From assembly GCF_949987515.2 (NCBI RefSeq), contig NC_082699.1:76232281-76296280 (forward strand): a stretch of 64,000 nucleotides of DNA, in the 5' to 3' direction. This DNA is from Delphinus delphis (lineage: Eukaryota > Chordata > Mammalia > Artiodactyla > Delphinidae). The position numbers were made by a program, and so were the translations under genes. Below are positions 58,177 to 64,000 of this stretch, one piece after another. Every line of letters starts with the position of its first letter. Position 1 is the stretch's first letter. The notes beneath the pieces are model-generated. The model saw nothing but the letters and a program-made list of their open reading frames with translations, searched no databases and was not told where the DNA came from.

Positions 58177-58489
58177 CTTTCTTTTTCAGATTCTTTTCCA
58201 TTATAGGTTATTACAAGATATTGAGCATATGCCTGTACTATACAGTAGGCCCTGTTGTTTACCTATTTTATAGATAGTAGTGTGTATCTGTTAAGCCCAA
58301 ACTCCTAATTTATCTCTCCCCCCTTTCCCCTTTGGTAACCATAAGTTTGTTTCCTGTATCCGTGAGTCAATTTCTGTTTTGTAAATAAGTTCATTTGTAT
58401 CATTTTTTTTTTTTTAGATTCCACAAATATGTGGTATCATATGATATCTGTCTTTCTCTCTCTGACTTACTTCACTTAATATGATAATC
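58166..58489 (-). mobile_element. L1 3' UTR, minus orientation
   Basis: The reverse complement reads ggagattatcatattaagtg, then the artiodactyl L1 3' UTR (gtggaatctaaaaaaaa; caacagggcctactgtatag). It is the 3' part of the insertion whose 5' part is inverted at 58491-58725. It lies about 100 nt upstream of the acceptor of the exon at 58023-58067, antisense to nothing coding. Confidence 0.82.
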
Positions 58490-58490
58490 T

Positions 58491-58725
58491 CCAGCAATCC
58501 CACTCCTGGGCATATATCCAGACCAAACTCTAATCCAAAAAGATACATGCACCCCAATGTTTATAGCAGCACTATTTATAACAGCCAAGACATGGAAGCA
58601 TCCTAATGTCCATCGACAGATGAATGGATAAGGAAGATGCGGCACATGTATACAATGGAACATCACTCGGCCGTAAAGAGAATGAAAAAATGCCGTCTGC
58701 AGAACACGGACGGGCCTGGAGACAC
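58491..58725 (+). mobile_element. L1 fragment, inverted 5' part of a twin-primed insertion
   Basis: Plus-orientation L1 text (agcaatcccactcctgggca onwards, through gatgaatggataaggaagat) ending near the L1 site gacctagagattatc. The adjoining element 58166-58489 is the next L1 segment in the opposite orientation and begins at nearly the same L1 site. The two together make one minus-strand L1 insertion with an inverted 5' end. Confidence 0.8.
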
Positions 58726-60173
58726 TTTGTGACACCTGCTCCCGCGGGCTCCCACACCCCCAGGGCCCCTGCCTACCATGCAAGGCCTCGGGACCACCTC
58801 CTTCTCTGTGCTCCAGCACACGCGCCATCACGTGGGCTGACTGACTTAACCATCTCAAGTGTTCTGTCCATTCATATCTCTGCGTCAAGGTCGTAGGAGC
58901 CTTGCTCTCACTTGTGTACCCAGTGCCTAGACCTGGCTGGCGCTCTTCCCACCACTTTCCTGCTCAAGAGCATCCCTTGCTCCACTGTCCAGTGAGCACC
59001 TGCTCGTAGCAGGTCTGCACTACGCACATCAGGAGCGTGATTACACCCTAGGGTGCGTGCCCTGTGCCCGGTCACGGGTTCAGCACATGGTCGGCGCTCA
59101 GTAAATACTCAGCAAGTGATAACTACCACAGACGCTGTGATGAGGCCTGTCCATGTTCACCAGATCATGATGGACAGAAGTTTTGTTTTCTGCCTCCTTC
59201 TGCCTTACCGCCAGGCTCTGACGGCTGTGGCTACGTCAGGTTTTCCAGAGCGTGGGCTACATCTTGGTTCTACATTGGGCACATCTGTCGACAGAAAAAT
59301 CTTCACTGTTATTACCCTAGTGCCCTATAGCTAAAACGAGGACACTGCTTGTAGCCAATGTTCCCACATGTAGCTTGGAGATATGACTGCATTTTCCCTA
59401 GAGGCTCGCTCAGGGAGCACAGGAAGCCTTGAAAAACTACTGTTTAATAAGTTGGCAAAGAGTAAATGAGTTGCCGGATAAATAGGAAAGCATCTATTAA
59501 ACCCTAAGGCCGAGGAGTAAGAAGGAAGGACTCAGGGCACGTCTGTCGCCCTTCATTGCATTTGAGTTCTATCTTATGGACAGGACCTGTTTCCTCTGAC
59601 TGGTGCGGTCACAATTCTGATGGTCCCACTGCTTTCTTAGACTTGGAAAAACTCACATCTCTTCACATAGCATCAGGTGTTTTTCTAAAATCTCAATTAA
59701 GAATGTCTTTTTAAAACAGACTATTTTTAGAGCAGTTTTCAGCCACACAGCAAAGGTGCGTGGCAAGTACGAGTTAATGAGTGTCGGTTTTCCTTGCTGT
59801 ACCTGCCTTTCTGTTTCTCACATGCAATAACCGGGTCCTGCCTCAGACACGTGTTTCCATTCTCGCTTTTCCTTTCCATGACACCACCACCCACATACAC
59901 ACAGGTGCACACATGCTCACACACGGCACTCTCTGTCACCCTATATCCTCTCCACACACTTCCATGACCTGGATGCAAGCCCAGTTGCACGCAGTCAGCA
60001 CCCAGCTCGGGTGTGTCTTCTCCATTCCCCCACGAGCCTTCTTCAACTCTCCCAAGCAGAAGTCTTTTTTCCCTACACTCCCCCAAACCTTATTACTATT
60101 TTGCTAATATGATTGTTAGAAGACATTCTGAGCTATACTGTAATACTGTCGTGTGGCTGTCTTAAATGTACAA

Positions 60174-60230
60174 ATATATAATATATATAAATATTGATAC
60201 ATGTAAAATATATACATAAATTATTATATA
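60174..60230. repeat. AT-rich low-complexity run
   Basis: TATATA-type repeats with scattered other bases, followed at 60237-60248 by a short (GA)n run. Confidence 0.75.
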
Positions 60231-60730
60231 CAAATGAGAGAGAGAGAGCATTATGTGGCTGAATAATGAATCTTTTGAGGTTCATAACTGTATCTTTCTT
60301 CTTTTATTTACACCCCGCCTCATTATTACATCTATTTTTATTGTCTTCATTGTTGCATTTCTCATCATCATTACACCACAAAAGTGAATTTCAATGATAG
60401 TTATGAAATCAATTAATCAACGCATGTTTTCTCACTTGCACAGGTAACGTTACAGACTATGAGATCAAATGTATTAAACCATTATTAAGGAAAACTAAGA
60501 TCCTATAGTCCATCCATAAGAATTGTGTATGTATACCTAATAGGTATCGGATCCTTTATAAACGCCTGGCCTTGTTCCAAGGACTTGACATGAAGTAAAT
60601 TTTTTCCTCTCAGATACTACCCTACCTTAGAGATGAGGACACTGAAAAAGCTAGTCTGTCCTTGAATCACTTTCTTTCCACTACGTGGGTGTCCTGTTTT
60701 TCAAAGATCTATTTTATCCCTTGGGGGAGT

Positions 60731-61203
60731 CAGCCTCCAAGATGGCCCCTGCCTCCTGGGATTCACATCCTGTGCAGGACCACGCTGTACCACTGCTCAT
60801 CTATGTGGCCAGTAACACACAGCAGAAGTCACAGGTACTGCTGCAGGATGAGGTTACAAAACAGGACTGTGGATTCCGCCTGCCAAACCCCAGTCTCAGA
60901 GAGCTTACAACGCACTCTAGGGAAGTGATTTCCACTTCTGTGAGCAGCCCTAGGGAGAGGACCGTGTAATGAGGCCAATGGCCACCAAGGAACTGAGGCT
61001 TCCAACCACACTGTGAGTGAGCTTGGAAGTGGATTCTTCAGATGACATAACTACACCCTGGCGACAGCTCGGCCTCCTGGGAGACCCTGAGCCACGGGAG
61101 CCCAGCCGTGCCGCTCCTAGATTCCTGGCCCTCAGAAACTGGGCGAGACCACACTTCTCAGGTTCAGGATGATTTGTTATGCAGCAGAAGATAACTAATA
61201 TAA
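60731..61203 (+). mobile_element. MLT1-type solo LTR (MaLR, ERVL-related)
   Basis: The body has the MLT1 hallmarks: gtgagtgagcttggaagtgg, then gagaccctgagccac, then an end reading gatttgttatgcagcagaag and gataactaatat. This family is an ancient non-coding LTR of mammals; no internal viral sequence is seen. The usual AATAAA near the LTR end is lost. Exact subfamily not assigned. Confidence 0.8.
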
Positions 61204-61299
61204 CCATGGAGTCAATCCATTAAAACTCTTAATACAGAATAGGTAGAGCAGCCCCCGATATTGAGGTCTGTGGTGCATCACCGTATGGGCAGGCAGATC

Positions 61300-61430
61300 T
61301 ATACACCTTGGTCTGTAGCCACTGGGGCGTCTTGAACAAGACACCCTACTTCTCTGGGCCTCTGTTTTCTCATCTGTAAAGTTAGGGGGGTTAAAAGGTC
61401 AGCTCTATGGTTCCAATGACTTTCTCAAAT
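61300..61430 (+). repeat. MIR SINE fragment
   Basis: Worn MIR core. The stretch reading tctgggcctctgttttctca followed by tctgtaaagt matches the MIR segment after the tRNA-like head. Boundaries are approximate. Confidence 0.7.
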
Positions 61431-61672
61431 TGTAAAGCAGCTAAGATTTGTCCCGTGATGTTCTCTCAGAATGAGCTGGGACACATTCTATCACCTGAGA
61501 ACCACTGGTTTCTCGACTCTTCCAAATGAATGCCCCATGTCATACCGTGACCCTTGACCGTGTCTTCCCATTTCTGCTGCATTCATCGTAATAAGCAATG
61601 TACAACTCAGCTGCTTACCAATCAGGAGGGGCCAAACACCTCTATAAATCAAGTGGAAGGCTGGAATTTATA

Positions 61673-61700
61673 ACACACACAGACACACACACACACACAG
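61673..61700. repeat. (AC)n microsatellite
   Basis: About 14 AC dinucleotides with one interruption (AG at 61681-61682). Likely polymorphic. Confidence 0.85.
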
Positions 61701-62988
61701 TATTGGGAAAGAGTTGTCACCTAGATCCAAACTTTAAGACACATTCCCTCTTTAGGACTTGAAATAAACTATTTATTTTAGGCTTTAGCATCCCCTGTCA
61801 AGGAACTGCAAGAATACATTAAAACCCTGACACTAGGATAACATAACAATGTAAATCTCAACTCTAAAAATACCTCGAGAGAGAATAATTAACTCAGCTA
61901 GAATGGAAGCCCAAGTGCGCAAGTTTGAATGAGATCAATACTCTCCAGCCACCCTTCCTAAACAGAGGCTTTTTTGGCTTGTGTATCTTTTTATTTATTT
62001 ATAACTCTACCCTGTCTGCTTCGGTAAAGAGTCAGAGCAGCCTTTTTCTTTCCCTTTGTTTTCAGCACGTGCCGAGCGAGAACTCATAGGGCAGCGACCT
62101 TCACCCAAACCCTGCAGTGTGATGCTGAGAAGCGCGGCAGCCCTGGTCTCACCCTCCTTGGTTTAGCTGGATTTCTCCTGCTCCCCCTCAACCTCTCTCC
62201 TAGCTGCTCTCAGACCCAAAGTCTGATGTATCTCCTAAGGGCCTAAGATCTGGAAGAAAATCTTTCTCTTGTACTCAAATGCAGGGCTCTATTTCATCAC
62301 TCCTCCCACTATAATCCAGAACACAGCACACCTTCTTAGTTTCCCTCTGTGACCCTGAATGCCTGGGAAGGTTATTGTCTTCATACGGTTTCACCGCACT
62401 TCACAGTTTACAAAGAAATCTTACATGCAGTTCTTTCTGTTGAGATAAAGAAATCCTAAGCAGCAAATTCAGTGAGTTAAGCCTTGTTGGGAAAATGCTC
62501 TAAAATAGATGACCAGCAGGGTGAGATAAAACCTTATTTTATTTATGAAGTATCTAGCACATTTTCAGGAGTATAATTCTGGTTAAAAAAAAACAACAAC
62601 TAAACGTTGCAGAGGAGAGAGAAGGAGAAAAGGAGAAAGAGGAAAAGGCGTCTGTGCGGTTTTCTTTTGCATTTGTTCATATCTGCGTTAGTCCAAAAAG
62701 CCATTTAAGGGCAGCACAATGTCTTAATATGTCCGGATGTTATATAATAGGGATTGTTGTTTGTTTTTTAAATAGATTTTTATTCCTAAAAGTAGAAAAA
62801 AATGTTTCAGTACAATAACCAGACATTTCTTGTAGGCTGAGTTCTAATGCCTGACTCACCACCTTCGTCTGCACTCTGCTCCCAGAACTCCAGCCTGGGC
62901 CCTCCAGCACACACACCCCAGGCCCTGATTCGTTCAGCTCACACACCTGCTGGTCAAGAGCCACCTGTCACCCCAGGGCCTGGCTTAC

Positions 62989-63033
62989 CTTTTCTCCCTG
63001 GGGCCCTGGCACGCCAGGAGGGCCGGGTCTTCC
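62989..63033 (-). CDS. COL22A1: COL22A1 exon, GRPGPPGVPGPQGEK (45 nt)
   Basis: Five Gly-X-Y triplets, 15 residues, ending in a GEK triplet typical of charged helix. The acceptor is cttttctccag and the donor GTAAGCC. Phase 0 at both ends. It splices in frame to the next exon at 58023-58067. Confidence 0.88.
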
Positions 63034-63702
63034 CTGGAGAAAAGAAGGAAAGGGAGGCCGTCAGGGGCAGCAGTGGAGAAGGAAGAGGCTGAGGCCACTG
63101 CACCTCCAAATCTGTACCTGGCCTTTTCCCCAGAAGGCACCAGGCCACTTTGACAAGGCTTCCCAGACTGCACTTATTGCTAGAAAGTTCTTCCTCAACT
63201 AACCCAATGCCACCTCCATGTGGTCCCCTTTGGACTCACAGATGCATCTTCCCACGCCATCCTACACTCGCCTTTATTTTCCACTTAACAGCGCAGCTCA
63301 GAGAATATCATATCAGGACATTAGAAGCTCTATTAATTTCCACATTAATTTTATATTATTCTCCTGTATCTATTGATGAGCATTAGGGCTGTTAGTAATC
63401 TTTTACTCTCGGGGACAGGACTGCACTGAATACAGCACTTTGAACACGTGCGCGTCGCCCATGGCCTTTACGTTAATGATCACGTGCCGTACTGCTGAGG
63501 TGAGAATGGATTTAACGTGGTGTGTTCTCTGGAATCCCTCCACTCTGGCGTGGAGGAGTCCACGTGTGGCCGTAAGCTGGGGGCTGGTCGCTAACCCTCC
63601 TGGAACCCCCAGCCGAGTGGGACAAAGGCCACAGCCCCCAGGCCCTACGAGCTCTGCACAAGCCCCAGTCCTGTCCGGCCCCCGGAGCCAACGCCTGCCT
63701 AC
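63034..63702 (-). other. Intron
   Basis: Intron of about 0.67 kb with canonical ends. The 63240-63380 part is AT-richer and looks like single-copy or very old repeat DNA. I see no coding or regulatory feature I can name. Confidence 0.75.
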
Positions 63703-63756
63703 CTGCTCTCCAGTGTCCCCGTGCTTCCCGGGGAATCCATTCAGGCCTCTCTCCCC
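63703..63756 (-). CDS. COL22A1: COL22A1 exon, GERGLNGFPGKHGDTGEQ (54 nt)
   Basis: First visible exon in transcript order. It encodes six unbroken Gly-X-Y triplets, 18 residues. The acceptor is cttttgccag and the donor GTAGGCAGG. It starts on a whole glycine codon and ends on a whole codon, so it can be skipped without a frameshift. No stop is possible in the collagen frame. Confidence 0.88.
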
Positions 63757-64000
63757 CTGGCAAAAGAAGGAAGGAGAAGAAATGAACAACAGAGGGACAT
63801 CCCCGGGGTCAGTGTCATAAAAGAGGAAAGGCAAGCAAAGGCCCTTAGCTCCCGAGCATGCTCTGTTCTCCACGAGGCACCAGGAGAGCCAAACACACAC
63901 ACACAGCAGCCGAGAGTTTATGTGTATTGGGGGTCAAGGAGCATACGTTAAAGGTCAGGGAAACCACATTCCCATCTCTGCTTCTCATCTAAATCTGTGA
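63757..64000 (-). other. Intron part, right edge
   Basis: Intron sequence upstream of the first visible exon. It ends in the acceptor cttttgccag. It holds a short ACAC run near 63892-63904 and otherwise nothing I recognise. Confidence 0.7.

Larger units (their letters stand above)
58068..62988 (-). other. Intron of about 4.9 kb with L1, MLT1 and MIR fragments
   Basis: Holds an L1 with an inverted 5' part (58166-58725), CA/TA simple repeats next to the exon, an AT-rich run (60174-60230), an MLT1-type LTR (60731-61203), a MIR (61300-61430) and an (AC)n run (61673-61700). The stretches 59340-60170 and 61720-62840 are AT-rich without a recognisable element. No exon-like Gly-X-Y segment was found. 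Confidence 0.75.
1..64000 (-). other. COL22A1: COL22A1-like collagen gene body (internal part)
   Basis: The whole window lies inside one minus-strand collagen gene. Its 24 recognised exons encode Gly-X-Y repeats broken by short non-collagenous segments, which fits a FACIT collagen and not a fibrillar collagen with its unbroken helix. Collagen XXII is a secreted homotrimer of the extracellular matrix at tissue junctions such as muscle-tendon; its VWA and TSP-N domains are encoded upstream, outside the window. Exons are small, symmetric and phase 0. The segments TSPFTPHPGMP, VQREGLKGEQ and GRGKDGEP match what I remember of human COL22A1. COL16A1, COL19A1, COL21A1 and COL9A1 are the alternatives; I judge them less likely because of these segments and the number of exons spread over a large GC-rich region. 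Confidence 0.82.

Noticed and set aside
1..64000. Other collagen genes (COL16A1, COL9A1, COL19A1, COL21A1, COL27A1, COL4 family)
   Set aside because: COL4 exons commonly split glycine codons; COL27A1 and fibrillar genes lack these breaks; COL16A1 is more compact; the TSPFTPHPGMP, VQRE and GRGKD segments fit COL22A1 as I remember it. A protein search would settle it.

Overview
This window is nuclear DNA from a cetartiodactyl mammal, most likely a cetacean. The evidence is three tRNA-derived SINEs of the CHR type found in whales and dolphins (24495-24600, 46418-46629, 52167-52508), L1 3' ends of artiodactyl/cetacean type, and many worn MIR, L2 and MaLR fragments. No prokaryotic operon, CRISPR array, phage or plasmid feature is present.

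The only gene I can support is on the minus strand: the middle of a collagen gene that I identify as COL22A1 (collagen XXII alpha-1, a FACIT collagen of tissue junctions). I find 23 complete coding exons plus one exon cut by the left edge, giving about 404 residues of interrupted Gly-X-Y triple helix. The 5' end of the gene lies beyond position 64000 and the 3' end before position 1. Each complete exon is flanked by AG and GT and is a multiple of three (14 of 54 nt, five of 45, and one each of 105, 42, 33 and 30). All are phase 0, and almost all begin with a whole glycine codon. The identity rests on the exon pattern, the interruption segments (VQRE; TSPFTPHPGMP; GRGKD) and my memory of human COL22A1. 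No search was run.

Layout, right to left (transcript order): exons at 63.7 and 63.0 kb; an intron of about 5 kb with an inverted-end L1 and an MLT1 LTR; three exons at 58.1-57.4 kb; one at 53.6 kb; an intron of about 13 kb rich in L1 and SINE; one exon at 40.5 kb with an L1 almost touching its acceptor; an intron of 10.6 kb with a 49-bp minisatellite and an AT-rich island; a dense run of eight exons at 29.8-19.8 kb; seven exons at 17.1-6.8 kb in GC-rich DNA with a small CpG-rich island and a perfect 57-nt purine-pyrimidine alternation; one exon at 6.0 kb; an intron of about 5.9 kb with a possible dead exon; and the cut exon at 1-22.

I found no new biological system. The most useful leads are: a lost triple-helix glycine (KDALS) in the exon at 27.8 kb; a 45-nt open segment at 3433-3477 with a good acceptor but no GT donor, which may be a decayed cysteine-bearing COL22A1 exon; the L1 beside the acceptor at 40.5 kb; two RFX X-box-like palindromes in introns; and a homeodomain-core-rich AT island at 37.2-37.6 kb.
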